The notes beneath the pieces are model-generated. The model ran no database searches, was not told where the DNA came from, and saw only the letters and a list, made by a program, of their open reading frames with translations. Source: Takakia lepidozioides (Eukaryota > Streptophyta > Takakiopsida > Takakiales > Takakiaceae). Taken from it: a stretch of 64,000 bases of DNA. A program made the position numbers and the translations under genes. The DNA is taken from positions 44,144,001 to 44,208,000 of the forward strand of contig CM060731.1 of NCBI GenBank assembly GCA_030704615.1. The letters are read 5' to 3'. Shown one piece after another: positions 1 to 12,358 of this stretch; the first letter of the stretch is position 1; each line of letters starts with the position of its first letter.

Positions 1-787
1 AGGACAAACCACGCCAGAAGGAACACACTCTACAGTGGGACACAGATAGAGATGCTGGTTGGAAAGTGGAAGGGTTGAGGTCAATCATCGCAGAGCCAAC
101 ACTCTTCAGCCGCCAAATTGGTGGTTTTGCTCTTTGTTCCAGAAGTATTACCCCTAACTCATTTTGTCAATCTATTAGAAACCCTGGCAACGTCAGTGTG
201 CGTGAGAGAAAGAGAGTAAATAAGAAAGACTCAGATGAGGGGTATCTATATGGAATATGAAATCAGTAGGCCACAGCCTGGAACATGCTTTTGTAGTGCC
301 ATTTGTCCCTACTGGTATGCATAACTTTGTGGACCCATGAGAATAATGTATCGGAATTCCACATGTTGTAGGCTACAGCTCGGATGCTGCGTCCAGCACT
401 CCCGATGTGCCACTGGAGCCTGAGGCACGGGATCACAGGTACAATTCCCCTTCCATGCTCCTCACTTCTGAATGCATTTGTAGCATCTGTCTCTGTAAAC
501 CTCAGTTGGTTGTTGGCAAAGGCACATCCAGTCGCATTCTTTCCCAAATTTTTGAGAAAACTGAAACTGGTGGCATCAAGTATGCAGCAGCAGCAGCTAG
601 TACTAGTCCTGTAACGAACTGTACATTTTAGTTCACTCAAATCAAGTTTTGGAATATTAAGAAAGCTTGGGGTGACGCTTTCAGATGTTTCTCTGCATGA
701 AGACACTTAGCATCGTGCAAGGACAGAATTCCTTGTTTTCCCATTTTGGCTTTATTGATTTCAAGAAGTTATCAATCTAATGTGTAG
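1..787 (+). other. unresolved 5' part of the metal-transporter gene
   Basis: The first clear exon of the downstream transporter starts at 788 in the middle of a codon, so at least one coding exon lies further left. About 100 N-terminal residues, usually an organelle-targeting and linker region in this family, are missing from what I can read. Open stretches at 384-614 and 407-631 hold a run of alanine codons around 586-600, but neither has a recognisable domain or a donor that clearly matches the required phase. I therefore do not place the first exon. Confidence 0.3.
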
Positions 788-3700
788 TGTCTCCTGCCAA
801 CTGTGTTGACAGTGGACGGGCAGTGGTGGTGGCACTGTGGTGCAATTTTTTGGTGTTTGCTTTGAAAGTGGGAGCATGGCTCATGACTGCGAGTCATGTT
901 ATGCTGGCAGAGGCTATTCATTCACTGGCAGATGTGGCAAACCAGGTACAAGTTAGAATGGCAAAGCTCCATGTGGAGTTTGTTTCTCCCAAGACAAACT
1001 ACTCATATATTGTGGCACAGTTTCTGTTTATTGTTACTTCCTAGAGGTATGTAGAGCATTGTATGCACCCTCAAAAGTCTTTTAGTTGGTTATATCCAAC
1101 CAGGTCTATCTACACTGGGGATATGTTAATTCTATGGTAGTTTTTCATATACACCAAGTCATCATCTTGTTGAGGAATAAACAGACACCTGGATCAATGT
1201 TGTGCTCTTATGACAGGCCCTGCTTTTGTATGGTCTCGTCAGCTCAAGGCGTGCCCCTGATGCTATTCACCCGTACGTCATGAACTGCCCTCGCTTTTTG
1301 ATCAAAAGATGCAAGAAGAGTTGCAATTCTCCTACAGGACGATATGTAAAGACTTGAATGAGTTAAAGGTTCGCCAAGCGGTGGGTGCTTAGGAACTCTG
1401 ATGGGGCAGCAATTTCTGTGGCGTGATACTTCTGCACTTCTACATTTGAGATGGTCTTTGTCGTTGGAGAGACTGTGAAACCCTGAACAGGAGTTTCATT
1501 CTGAAGATATTAGGGGAGGTACTGTAGTGTGGCCTTGGTGAGAATCTATGTAAGCTGCACTAAGAATAAAAAGGTGTCGGTCAAGGCATGGAGCCTCAAG
1601 TCACAGTAGTCAAATAGACCTCCTTTGCAGAGAATCCATGTTAGTTCCATTGGACGCTCCCTTGTTCCTTCATACTCGAACGTGCCTGTAGCTGATTGTT
1701 CTCCTGGTGGCAGATATGGCTATTCAAAGGAGCGATTTGTGTGGTCATTGATCTCAGCTGTTGGCATCTTTTGCCTGGGCTCTGGGGCAACCATTGTTCA
1801 TGGCATGCAAAATTTGTGGAATGCTGAGGTGTGATCTGGTTACTGGCAACTTTCAGTCTCGATGGACAAACAATTTGCACTTGCCGCAGTCTCACCGTCC
1901 TTTGCTCCATTTCCATCACTTCGTCATTACTTAGCACCCTCTCAAATTCAATGGAAAGGATGGAGAACCATTTGTAGTGGAAGGGCAATATTTATTCCCC
2001 CACTATACTGCAGGATCAAGCAGAAATCGTACGTGATGACCCACTTATTTTCCCGTGCACAACAAGATAACCGAGCGCCGTTGTCTCTTTATCTATCATG
2101 GGAATGAAATATTTTCATCTCAGAATTTGGACCTTCTTTGTTTATTGAAACAAAACTAGCTTCCTCGGCATGTTGAGCATATCTAGCTGTTCTCATAACA
2201 AATTATAGAAATTTAGGCCCTGATATTGAGCATCACAAATCCTCATGCAAGTGTACTAACACCTGTCTAAAGATGAGTCTGATTTGTGGCCTTGGACCAT
2301 GTGTTTGCCCAGCAATTGGAGAATGTGGCGGTTGCAGCTGCGGTGCTTGCTGGATCCTTTATTATGGAAGGTGTCAGTCTTTTCCAAGAATGATATTGAA
2401 GATTATATGGCCTTCATCAATTCAGCTCCCCAATCCAGAGTAGTAATAAATAAGCGATGGTGTTATGGTTGGAAATTAGCCTGGAGATATATAGCCTCGG
2501 TAGAAAAACTTGTTCTACCTATCTTGGTTGGGGCTGTTGTGCGTCACGTTAGTTTCCAAGTTTGCCACCTTAAATAGTGGCAGTGGTGCTCTGAAGATAG
2601 AACCGTCAATCCTCAAGATAGAAAACTGTCTAAAGAGTTATTTGTCTTTGAGAGTGATATAATTTTGGTGTAGGGGCATGCATAGTTTGTGACAACTGAG
2701 ATCATCTGTACGATCTTAGTGGTTACTGAACTTGAACATCTTAATTCTTGTGTCAAATTTTATACGATTCTGGGGGACGTTTGCAGGAGCATCACTGCTG
2801 GTAGCATATGGTGCTGTGAAGAAAGGTGCACAAGCTGAAGGTATGACGTTGCAAGAATATCTGTGGCGCGGTCATGACCCAACAGCGGTTGCCGTTCTGA
2901 TGGAGGTTTGTTTTATGATCCAGAACCTCAAATGATGCCATGCTATTCGTTCAGTACTCTTGGTAGCATATGGTGCTGTGAAAAAAGGTGCAGCAGCTGA
3001 TGACTCTCCAAAAATACATCTGGTGTGGCCACAATCCAGCAGCTATAAAGGAGTTCTGTTTTTTGTTTTATCCTTTCAGCTGTCCAAACATACAGATGGA
3101 TGTGGAAAATACGTGTTTCTATGGGGCAAGCTTTGGTGCAATTTACCAGAAGCAACATGTCTTTAGAACAGATATATACAAGTGAGTTTCTGCAGGCCAA
3201 GCAAATGTGCCATGCTGTGCCTCTTTTGAAAAGTGTGTTTACTCGGACATTCAGGATGGGGCGGCAGTTACAGGCTTGCTTGTAGCTGGGCTGGCCTTGG
3301 CTGCAGTGGAAATCACAGGGAACCCAATTTGGGACCCAATCGGCTCAATAATTGTTGGCAACCTGCTGGGGGTGGTGAGTGTCTTTGAGCCACACCTACC
3401 CCTTTGATCACATGTATCTGTGGAAGTCATTTGTACTTGTCTTGGTAAGTCCAAATAATTTTGACTAGCAACATTTGCAAGTAACACAGCTTTGTGCACT
3501 TAGTCATTCTCCATGTTGTGAAATCACTGGCTTGTCATTGTTGTCAGTGGAATTTTGCAGACCTTGGTGGTCTACTTTTTTCGAGTTTGCTAGTCAATTG
3601 GTCTAAGACTCTTCTGTTTTAGAAGATAGGGAGCTTAATCAAACCTTTCTGAATGAACAGAAGTCTAGCAGCTTTTTAGCCTTAGTCGTTGTTTGACTGG

Positions 3701-5594
3701 TGTAGGTGGGCTCTGGTAGGTGGCGGTAATCTGCGCCTGTGCATGCATCTATATGCTTCAACCAGAATGTTTGTTTTTCACATTTTTCAAATTTCTTAAT
3801 ACAAAATGTTGTGAGCTGTTTACCAGACAACTAGTAATGCAAATTCTGGTATGCAGGTTGCAATATTTTTGATACAGCGGAATCGGCAAGCACTGCTGGG
3901 GCGAGCTATTGATGATCATGATATGAGGCGTGTGATGAACATGCTGATGGCTGATCCGGTAAATGCTTTTGCTCTTTAAGTGTAATAGTTGTATGAGTCA
4001 AAAAATTATAGCCTATAAGTGTGAATTTTACACTTAATTTGTTATTTGCTGAAGATGAAATCAACTGTTATTCCATTACTCGGGATTGGTATTCTCAGTT
4101 TATTTTTCCTTTACTGATTGAATGGGGTAGTAAATACCTAACATATGTGAATGACACTTCACAGGAACAATAGCACGTGTTATGCAAGATTGAGTTTGCC
4201 AATGGAAATTTAGCAGAGAGATAAATGTGCATGTGTCACTTCGATTGGCAAAGCTTTGCATGAAAATTGCTCGTCGAAATTCCTCCCTTTGTCATTGGCG
4301 TTCTTTTGATAATTGGCTCTGCATTCATGTATATTCGTAATCTGAAAGGAATGGTTAAAGTTTGAGTTCTGTTTTGTCAGGTCTTAGATTGTGAAGCTTA
4401 TCTGTGGGGCAGGTTGTGGATGCTGTGTATGACTGCAAAAGTGAAGTCATCGGCCCTGGTGCTTACCGATTTAAAGCAGAAATTGGTGAGCTCCTGCTTT
4501 TTTCTTTATGGACATAATTACTGACTTTCTTTCCTCAAATACAGACATGCTGGTATGAGCTCACCGTAGTGGTGAGATAACTTGTTAACTGACAAGTATC
4601 TCTGCTGGGAATTGTGGCAGATTTCAATGGGGTAGTGATTGTGCAGAACTACCTTCGACGTGCTGGTCGTAATGCCTGGATAAAAGAGGTTGGTTTTTCT
4701 TTGTCTAGCAGTTCCTCTTAATGTCCAGTGAATGTGTTTTACATCAAAGGAAAGAAAGAGAAACTCTTGGTCTTAGGAGGTCTGACAATGTGGCAATGAT
4801 GGTTGCCCTGAAATCCCTCTTTGAGCTTTTTATATATGACATAGGTTCCGTAGCGAATAAGCAAGATTGTTTTGCTAGCTTCTTGGTTACTGAACTGGTC
4901 GTTCATTGTTGTAGTTTCGAGAAGCTGTCAACAACCCGGATGGTGGTCTCCTTCTCCATGTCATGGCTAATTATGGTATGTACCCGTCACACCACCCTCA
5001 TCCACATAGCTATGTCGTCAATAAACCCTGAGTTGAAATGCTGCTTGAGTATTCTCTCTGCTCAGATGAGGCTGCAGTAGAGGCTGCAGTAATCGGAAGT
5101 GATTGACATTTGACTGGGTTGTTCACACGCCTTGACGCTCCACCTGTATCTTTTGGCCATGGTCTTCGAAGTAACGGGACGGGCACACTTTTGGGTCTTG
5201 TTCTCTGTTGCCTTTCTTTTGAGAAGAAATTATTTGCTTGCAACTATGTGGCTCCAGGTATCTTGAAGCTGCTTTTAGTTTGCACAAATAGGTAGAACTT
5301 TTTCCCTTCCTAGCAGAGGTGTGAAATGAAGTAGAAGATTGCTCCATCCATCACATGCAATCAAATGAGAGAAAACGTAGTCATTCACTTGTGATTGGGT
5401 TGCCGAAGGAATCTGTACCATGATCGTTGTATGTCCTGCATGGTGTAGGTGAGGAGGTGGTGTCAGCTCTTGGTTTTGAAGTAGATCGGCTGGAGCAGGA
5501 GATTCGGAAGATAGTACCAGGTATTCGCCACGTTGACATTGAGGCCCACAATCCCAAGGGCCCTGCTCCGCGAGAGAAGTTCTACTTGTACTGA
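788..5594 (+). CDS. MTPC4: cation diffusion facilitator, ZNT9/MTPC4-like metal transporter
   Basis: Eleven exons join in phase with GT..AG borders: 788-945, 1217-1272, 1714-1828, 2313-2370, 2787-2905, 3255-3374, 3857-3958, 4413-4485, 4621-4688, 4915-4975 and 5449-5594 (TGA). They give about 358 residues of a cation-efflux protein. What is seen: the HxxxD metal site HSLAD in the second helix, YGYSKERFVWSLIS, EGASLLVAYGAVKKG, DPIGSIIVGNLLG, the FLIQRNRQALLGRAIDD segment after the last helix, and a C-terminal cytosolic domain ending VDIEAHNPKGPAP. This layout is that of SLC30A9/ZNT9 in animals and MTPC4 (MTP7) in Arabidopsis, which move divalent metal such as zinc or manganese across organelle membranes, probably in exchange for protons. 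No stops or frameshifts occur in the joined exons, so the gene looks functional. The first exon or exons are not resolved. Substrate and location are inferred from the family. Confidence 0.93.
2951..3062 (+). pseudogene. decayed duplicate of transporter exon 5
   Basis: Inside the intron after exon 5 (2787-2905) lies a second, worn copy of it. The copy reads LVAYGAVKKGAAA and then, in another frame, MTLQKYIWCGHNPAAI, against LVAYGAVKKGAQA and MTLQEYLWRGHDPTAV in the real exon. About five bases are lost between the two halves, which breaks the frame. The similarity runs on into intron-like T-rich sequence after the exon, so this is a tandem genomic duplication and not a processed copy. It lies only about 50 bases after the true exon. 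Confidence 0.8.
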
Positions 5595-5761
5595 TGTCTC
5601 CTAGTTTCATAATCTCACTGAGGAGAAATGCATGTTCATTCTCCATGAATGTAGGTGTAGAGAGTGGGGTTTGCCTCTATGCGACTATTAACAATTACGA
5701 AGCCAACTAAAAATAGCTTCGAAGTGCTCAGATATTCAGTACACACTGATCTTTTTGGCTA

Positions 5762-5767
5762 AATAAA
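5762..5767 (+). terminator. possible poly(A) signal of the transporter gene
   Basis: A canonical AATAAA hexamer lies about 170 bases after the transporter stop codon, in AT-rich sequence with no other gene nearby. Plant signals are loosely conserved, so this is only a candidate. Confidence 0.35.
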
Positions 5768-6274
5768 GGATTGGTTTGCGCTTTGTTGCATCCATAATTG
5801 TATGAGAAAATGAGTATGTCTATGCAGCTGTGCACATACTGGTGCTACTGTTTCTAGTCCTTGGAAGTGGATAGAACATGTTGCCCTTGTTCATAATGTG
5901 TTGATGATGATGACGGACTAGAGTGCAGACATTCACATGCTCTGTACAGATCTATCTTTGGCTTTGCATTGTTGGTTTGTCAAGTCCCAGTTCATGATAT
6001 CATTCATGTTTGACGAGATCTTGGCATTACTTGGGGTTTCATTCAAGCCGATTGGACATGAGTGGATGAATGGTGCCAAACTTCGGCCAGTTTTGAGGCC
6101 TTCTGGTGCGTCGGTTGAAAACCCACACATTGTGTGTGTGGGATAGAGAGGGAGACTCTACAACGAAGCAACGCATGCACACCGCCTACACAAAGAAAGA
6201 AAGCCCAAAATTCCAAAGAAGAATAGAGAGAGGGTGTTAGTGAGATTGCTTTGACCACAATCTCATAAGGAAGA

Positions 6275-8786
6275 TTGAAAGTCCGAGAAAGTTATATGCA
6301 CACGAAAGAGGAAAGAAAAAGAGAAAGAGAGTTGATACAAATTGCCACTAGAAAGATAGAGACAGGGATCGGACTGATGCAGCATCAGGCACAATCGGAC
6401 TGGAAGGACGATGATGGTGTGCACAAACCTTCCAGCATTGAATTGCTTGTGAAAGCCTTCTCAACTATCTCAGCCATTGCCTTCTTCGGCTTTCTTTCTT
6501 TCTTGCTTTTGATCAAGGGACAAATCAGGAGTCCGCCATTCCTTCCCGTCAAGTCTAGAGCAAGGCTTAGTCCTATAGATGCACTGCGGGTAGCAATGGC
6601 AGTCGCTACTGAGATTGTCAATTCATTCCAAGGAGGGGTGATGGAACTATATGCATCGCACAAAACATTGTAAGCAAACCATGTTGTCACATGCATTCAC
6701 ACATTCTCTCTCTTCTCTTCGTCCCCATGTGAGCTTAACAATGGGTGGAAAAGAGGGTGCTGAGCTGGAGGTCACCTACGGTGGGGTTGCAGATGAACCA
6801 CCGCCTTTGGAAGACTTGTCAGAGGTGCTAAAGAAGATACACTTTGATAAGCATTTGCAAGGTCTTCTCTCTGTCTAGTGTTTTCTTTGTTGGTTGTGCG
6901 TAATTCATTGGACGTTAAAGGAACTTTATCCTTTTGTTGGTTGGTTGTGCGTAACTGCTCCATTAAGCATCCGAATGTGCCCCGCTTGCGCCACATTTCT
7001 TCTTTCACTGCCCTTTTTGTACTACGAGATCCGTGGGAGATTCAGTTGTCTATTCTGTGATATCCAATCTCAAACGGAGGTCTTCCATTACGAGGATTGG
7101 AAGTGCTTGGCAGCTTACCTTACCTGCATGAAGCACCGACTCTTAGACAATCTCTTGAGCAACAGTTCCTTTAGGGCTGTTTGTGGCCAGGATTGAAGCC
7201 CAACATGCCCAACTGAAGCTGGAGATGCTCGAATTGAAGCTCACGATGCCCTTAATCTTGAAGTTTAATTCTGTGGAGAAGGGGACAGAGGCCCTTTCTA
7301 ACTTACGGAAGAAAGGAACAAAAGAAGCAACGAAAATATTACCTCGCGTAAATGCCATGAAGGCTGAGAGATGAGACATTGGGAATGAGATTACACTTAC
7401 CTGCATTGAGGTTTGCCTTGTTCATGTTTGTGTAGACAGATGTATGCTGGCCCGTAGCAGCTCATGACCCCACCAAACAAGAAGGTGAAAGTGCACCTAC
7501 GATGAAAAATCGTAGGCGCACAGAGGACAAGACATCGCTGGTCAGCATTGTGTCCTCCGATCCTGCAAGTGTGACAGCGACTGTACCAGCGGTGGGTACA
7601 CCAATCAAGCCATTGAAAAGGGGATTTTTCGATTCAAAGTCTAAGAAAGTGCAATCTGCACGAGCTAAACCCATTCAGAAGACAGACAGTACGGTTGAGG
7701 ACATACCGATTATTCGGCCGAGTAAACCTCATAAGAACAAGCACAACGACATGATTCCTAGTAATCTCTGTGTCCATGTGTCTATGTGCATGCTACTCCA
7801 CAACTTATCTCCTTATTCTTCACTCAGATGCTTGCATGCTTTAAAAGCATGACTCTTGTGGGATCTTACCACTACAACAATGAATACCATTGCAATTTTC
7901 ACAATCAATACCATGGGTTTGCGGTAGTGACTCTGCTACATCCATTACGACTCCACGTTACAAATTGAGATCACATTGTCACATAGTAGGTGTTGCTTGC
8001 AAGTTGTGGGCCACATGAATTTCACCCAATGATATCTTCACAACATCACCCTTATGCTTCTTTGTGCAACTAGAAGTGAGGAGGGAAAGTACTAAGTGCA
8101 TTTGAAAGGGTCCCTATGTTGTGGTTTATCAAGCTTCCAATAACCTGAGAGTATGTTGAATTGCTTTCTTGATTTTAAACATGTACATGACACTCTACAG
8201 AATTCATGCGTGTGAACATGGAAGATACTCCAAGAGATCACCTTGAGCAGGAGTTTAGGGGTGAGTTTCACCTCAACTTTCTCTTCCAGTTATTTTCTTT
8301 CATAGGATGAACACATGAAAGAGGTGTCTGCAACTGATTGATGGGGAAAATAGGAAGCATGCAATATAGGGGGGACTTCCCACCTAGAAGTGCTGCCATA
8401 TGTCCTTCCCCTGAAGATGTTATCCTATGGCAGTCACAGCATCTGATCTTCTCCTAGCTTCTACTCATTTTGGACACTATCATCGTGTTCTCAGTTCTGA
8501 CCTATCCTTTGGGAAGTCTACTTTGACCAAGTAGTTAGCTTTCTTCTTCTTTGTTGCAGATATGCTTAAACCAACGCAAGAGCTGGTCAAGGATGTGATG
8601 GACAACGCTGACGTCAAAGATGGGCTCGAGGATTCTGACATCATGGCGGCTGTGTCAGACATAGCCAGCAACCCAAATGCCATCGATAAGTACAAGAACA
8701 ACAGCAAAGTGGTTAATTTTTACAACCATCTGGGTAAACTCATGGGGGATCGCATCAAGAAACAGGATGAAAAGACAACTCGTTGA
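6275..8786 (+). CDS. possible multi-exon membrane protein with C-terminal STI1/Hip-like motif
   Basis: The 3' end is well supported. Exons ending at 7760, 8201-8260 and 8560-8786 (TGA) join in phase through donors GTAATC and GTGAGT. They read KHNDMIPK, then EDTPRDHLEQEFRD, then MLKPTQELVKDVMDN. The last exon holds DIMAAVSDIASNPNAIDKY followed by NNSKVVNFYNHLGKLMG, which resembles the STI1/DP2 motif of Hip (ST13) and related Hsp70/Hsp90 co-chaperones. Upstream, 6275-6670 encodes a basic N-terminus, one hydrophobic helix near 6460-6530 (AIAFFGFLSFLLLIKG) and a donor GTAAGC at 6671. Segments near 6740-6875 and 7183-7345 could be internal exons, but their borders are uncertain. I do not recognise a named orthologue. 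A membrane-anchored co-chaperone-like protein is an inference from the motif. Confidence 0.5.
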
Positions 8787-10213
8787 AAGTAGAGACAACC
8801 ACTTCAAGAAAAGAGAGGGGAGACAAAGGCTCTCAAGTTATTCCAAGCCAATTTGTAGACTGACAGTATCAAAATGTAATACATGCTTTCTTGGTCAATG
8901 TCACCAATTGTGGTGATATCCAAGCAAACTCGTTGAATGAGTTCCTCTACTGTTAAGCTAGTTCCCACGGCTCCAGGCTAACTCAAAACATTTGTAACAT
9001 GTCCAATTGTGATTTAAAGTGTTGTTTTCGCTTCAATAAGCACAGTCAATGTTTTGGTGCTGCTAACCGGTTGCAGTTTTCAACCGAGATTGAGGCGCTG
9101 CCACGATGACAGGAAGTCTAGAGAGGAAGAGAGACAGTAATGAAAGGGTACGGTTGGATGTGAAGGGAAAGACACGAAAGATTGTCTGATTCTCGAAAGG
9201 CACCACGCACCAAGTTGGCTGTCTCTAGGAACTAAGATCCACATCCGTCACATGCAAGTTCAATGCGTTGTGCCGTGATCTCAACAGTTGATCAGTCTTT
9301 TGAGAAACATTTACACTGTTCTTGCTCGATCAAGAATCACTGGCCAATAGAAGGAGCTTCTATAGACCTTCAACGCCCATTGGGATATGCAGGACTTGGA
9401 ATGGTCGTTTCACTGAAAGGGTTTTTTGGTCGCACCTCTTTGAATGGTCGGGCATAGAATTATAACGTTCGGGTCATTTTTTGTAAGGATGTATTGTGGT
9501 TGAGTGCTGGAGTATGTGAGAGAAAAGGAGGAGAGAGATGGTGTTGAATTTCATAGATTGATGAGGTGCTACGTTCGCAAAGCACCCATGGTAAGAGATT
9601 GAGAGATCACGAGTGTATTATGTATACCGTGATCAGCATCTTAGTGTTAGATTCCGTTGATGGGGGACGTGCTGCCACTGAAGGAAAAGCATGGGAAAGC
9701 AAAGAGTGAGAACAGGAGAGATATTGGTGCTGGTGTTCATGGCAATGTTTTAGTTTCCATGCCAGCGTGAGAAGTCTTTCCTCCAACAGATTGTGGGACA
9801 GAGGAATGGATACGAAGGGGAAGCCCGAGCTTCGGGTAGAGATGGCTTAAAAAGTGTAAAGAGACGTGCTTGGAGAGTGTAGTGACCGTTTTGATAAGAA
9901 TGCTTAGGAATCTGTGGATATTTGCTTACACTAGTTTGTGGCCATATGGTGAAGCTGGAGAAACAGTGCTGATGGTTGACGTTTAGTTGCTGCAGGTGGA
10001 GTTTTGATTGCGATGCTCTCATGGACTCGACGAGATAGTCTTCAGCTTCATCAATTGTGAAATACAACCACAAATTTCTGATCATATACCCCATCTCTTT
10101 CTTCTGCATTTTTCAGGTATGCTGCTTCATTCTCTCCGAAATACTGGAGTTCATTAACTTTGATTCTCTTTCTGGTTTTTTGATCGTTTCCAGGTTCTCT
10201 GGCATCCGTCTTC
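8787..10213. other. intergenic stretch, no gene seen
   Basis: Only short frames without recognisable domains or codon bias occur here. Acceptor-like TTTCAG at about 10113-10118 and TTTCCAG near 10188-10194 lie just upstream of the next start codon and may be part of a spliced 5' leader of that gene. Confidence 0.4.
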
Positions 10214-11287
10214 ATGGACACCGCAATTTCAGATCCGTTGAGCAGGACTCAGCGTAGCAAGTATGGGAACTCCAGCAGATCAAGGCGTTCGAGTGGAGGC
10301 GCAGTCACATTTTTCACTTTATTAGTATTCGCTGGTGTGGCCACTTTGACCTGGAATTACCAGGGAGTACAAGAGCTTATAAACTTGTTGCCGTTAAAAG
10401 GTGTCACGAATGGGGCAGCTAATGGGACAAATCTGCTTGAGCCGGAACCTGCAATGGGTTCGGTTGATAACAAAGGTGAACAAAGAGGGGTTCAATCTAA
10501 CACATTGGACAAACTTAGTTCTGTTGATGTCATTGACGGGGATGGAGGGGGTATAGGAACGCTCCAAAATGTTTTAGTGGGTGAAGAACATATCATGACA
10601 CATGCAGGAGGTAAGGAAGTAGAGGAAAACCTCGGGACACCGGCAGTGGATGGGTTCATCCCCCAAGAAGGTTCAGGCATTGCAGACATTGCAGCCGGAT
10701 TAGAAGTTACAAATGGGAGTAAGGAGATGGGCGAGGGGGAAATACAGGGGACAGTTTTTGGGTCCGAAAACGTAGACGAAGACTATGCTAATAATGAATC
10801 TGTACGAGAGTCCAACGGGGTGGCTGATACTATAATCGTGGGAAGTGAGAAGAACGAAGAAGTGTCAGGTAAGGAATCTGAACAGGAATGGGGTAGACAA
10901 AATGTAGGAGGGGGTACCAATGTGACTGCAGATGAGATTTTACTACAGATTGAAGAAGCGGTAGCGGTAGGTAATGGGACTGTTGAAGTGGTTGGTGAGG
11001 GTTTCGTATTTCAGGGACAAAGCGAGGAAGGGGGACAAGAGGCGACTGCTTTAGAGGCACCCATTGTGCATAATGAAATGGCTGCAGAGGATGACCAAGT
11101 CATAGCTGAAAGTAATTGGGTGTCAGGGAGTGGGAACCATTCGGAAGGTGAAGAGATTGTGAATACATCAGGGGTCGAGGGAACTGGAGAAGGAGGAAAT
11201 GAGACGGCTGATGGCAGTGTGGAAGTCCAGAAAGAGCATCAACCGGATATCTTGGAAGATGAAATAGCTGAGGAAGAAGGTGTGTAA
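10214..11287 (+). CDS. acidic type II single-pass membrane protein of unknown function
   Basis: An uninterrupted 357-residue frame ends in TAA. Residues 1-28 are basic and Ser/Arg-rich. Residues about 29-47 (AVTFFTLLVFAGVATLTW) form one membrane helix, which together with the positive N-terminus predicts a signal-anchor and a lumenal or extracellular C-terminus. The remaining roughly 310 residues are strongly acidic and low in complexity (Glu, Gly, Val, Asn). They carry many N-glycosylation sequons such as NGT, NGS, NES, NVT, NHS, NTS and NET. No catalytic domain is visible. The frame ends EEEGV in sequence that also reads as a donor (AAG then GTGTGT at 11279), so this could be the stem exon of a longer Golgi-type protein, but I found no matching downstream exon before the convergent BTB/TAZ gene. 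The long frame and its composition support a real gene; its function is unknown. Confidence 0.7.
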   Translation: MDTAISDPLSRTQRSKYGNSSRSRRSSGGAVTFFTLLVFAGVATLTWNYQGVQELINLLPLKGVTNGAANGTNLLEPEPAMGSVDNKGEQRGVQSNTLDKLSSVDVIDGDGGGIGTLQNVLVGEEHIMTHAGGKEVEENLGTPAVDGFIPQEGSGIADIAAGLEVTNGSKEMGEGEIQGTVFGSENVDEDYANNESVRESNGVADTIIVGSEKNEEVSGKESEQEWGRQNVGGGTNVTADEILLQIEEAVAVGNGTVEVVGEGFVFQGQSEEGGQEATALEAPIVHNEMAAEDDQVIAESNWVSGSGNHSEGEEIVNTSGVEGTGEGGNETADGSVEVQKEHQPDILEDEIAEEEGV

Positions 11288-12358
11288 TGAAGCTGAGTCG
11301 TGTGCTGTATGTGATTTTATTGATTACATAGTTTATAGTTGAATGTTGCTGATATGATTTCAACACCACTACTTACATGTATGAGTTTCATAATTTTCAA
11401 GTGTCGAAGTTTTATCATATAGAACTGTTGTGCCATGATTGTCATTACAAGCAATAAGTGAGAATTCATTGTAGCAACACTTCATTTTTTGTCCAAAAGC
11501 TCCAAACCTCAAGTACTGAAATTTTCAGAAGGAAGCTTCCAACTGCCAACTTCCAGCTCAGTAGCTCAGTAGCTTCCAACTTCCAAGGAGTGAGGTTCAA
11601 CATCTTGCCTAACAGCCACATCTATTAATATTAACGTTGATGAGCAAGCATGAAGCCATAAAGGTCTGTGTCCTGACGAAGGGACGCAAATATCAGACTC
11701 CATGTACTTATTTCACCCTGTTTTCTGGTAGCCTTGTGAGTGTAAACGCTCTGCACAGCACTCTGGACGGTGCGTGAAGAGAGGGAGGAGAGTAAAAACA
11801 GATGCAAAAGGAATCACTCACTACAAACCTCCAGCATTACAACTTCTGTTTGCAAATGCAATTGGTTGCAGATTCTGTGCAAAACTGAGTAATCCTGAGA
11901 AATGAGGTGACGAGAAGAAATAAGGAATCATCCTTATGAGCACATGGAACATACATGTGATTGTAATCCTTGAGGATATAATACACCCACAGCTTTATGA
12001 GATTTTTTACTCCTTGGTATCCCTGTCATGCATCCAAACTGGAAATGGATGCATCATATTTCAAATTTATTCTTGAACTGATGCATCAAAGAGTTGTAAT
12101 GGAGTGAATGGCATTTTCTACTGCTAGTTACAGCACTAGAGGCCCGTCTTGTTGCTCTCGATCAACTGCTGGTCTTCGATGCGTAACAAGAGGACGCAAG
12201 GATGGATAGTGGGCAAGAGAGGCTTTGCTCCGGTTCTTTTTATCAGCTATCATAAAATCTCATGAGTTCTTAGAACTCATAATTTTAGAAACGCACTTGC
12301 CTTTTGGACATGAAGACCAAGCGACTCCAAACATATTTTATGAGGGCTTCCCCCAAAC
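11288..12358. other. region between convergent genes
   Basis: This stretch holds the 3' flanks of the acidic membrane protein (+) and the BTB/TAZ gene (-). A short imperfect repeat of CTTCCAACT units lies at about 11536-11586. No further coding exon could be supported. Confidence 0.4.
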
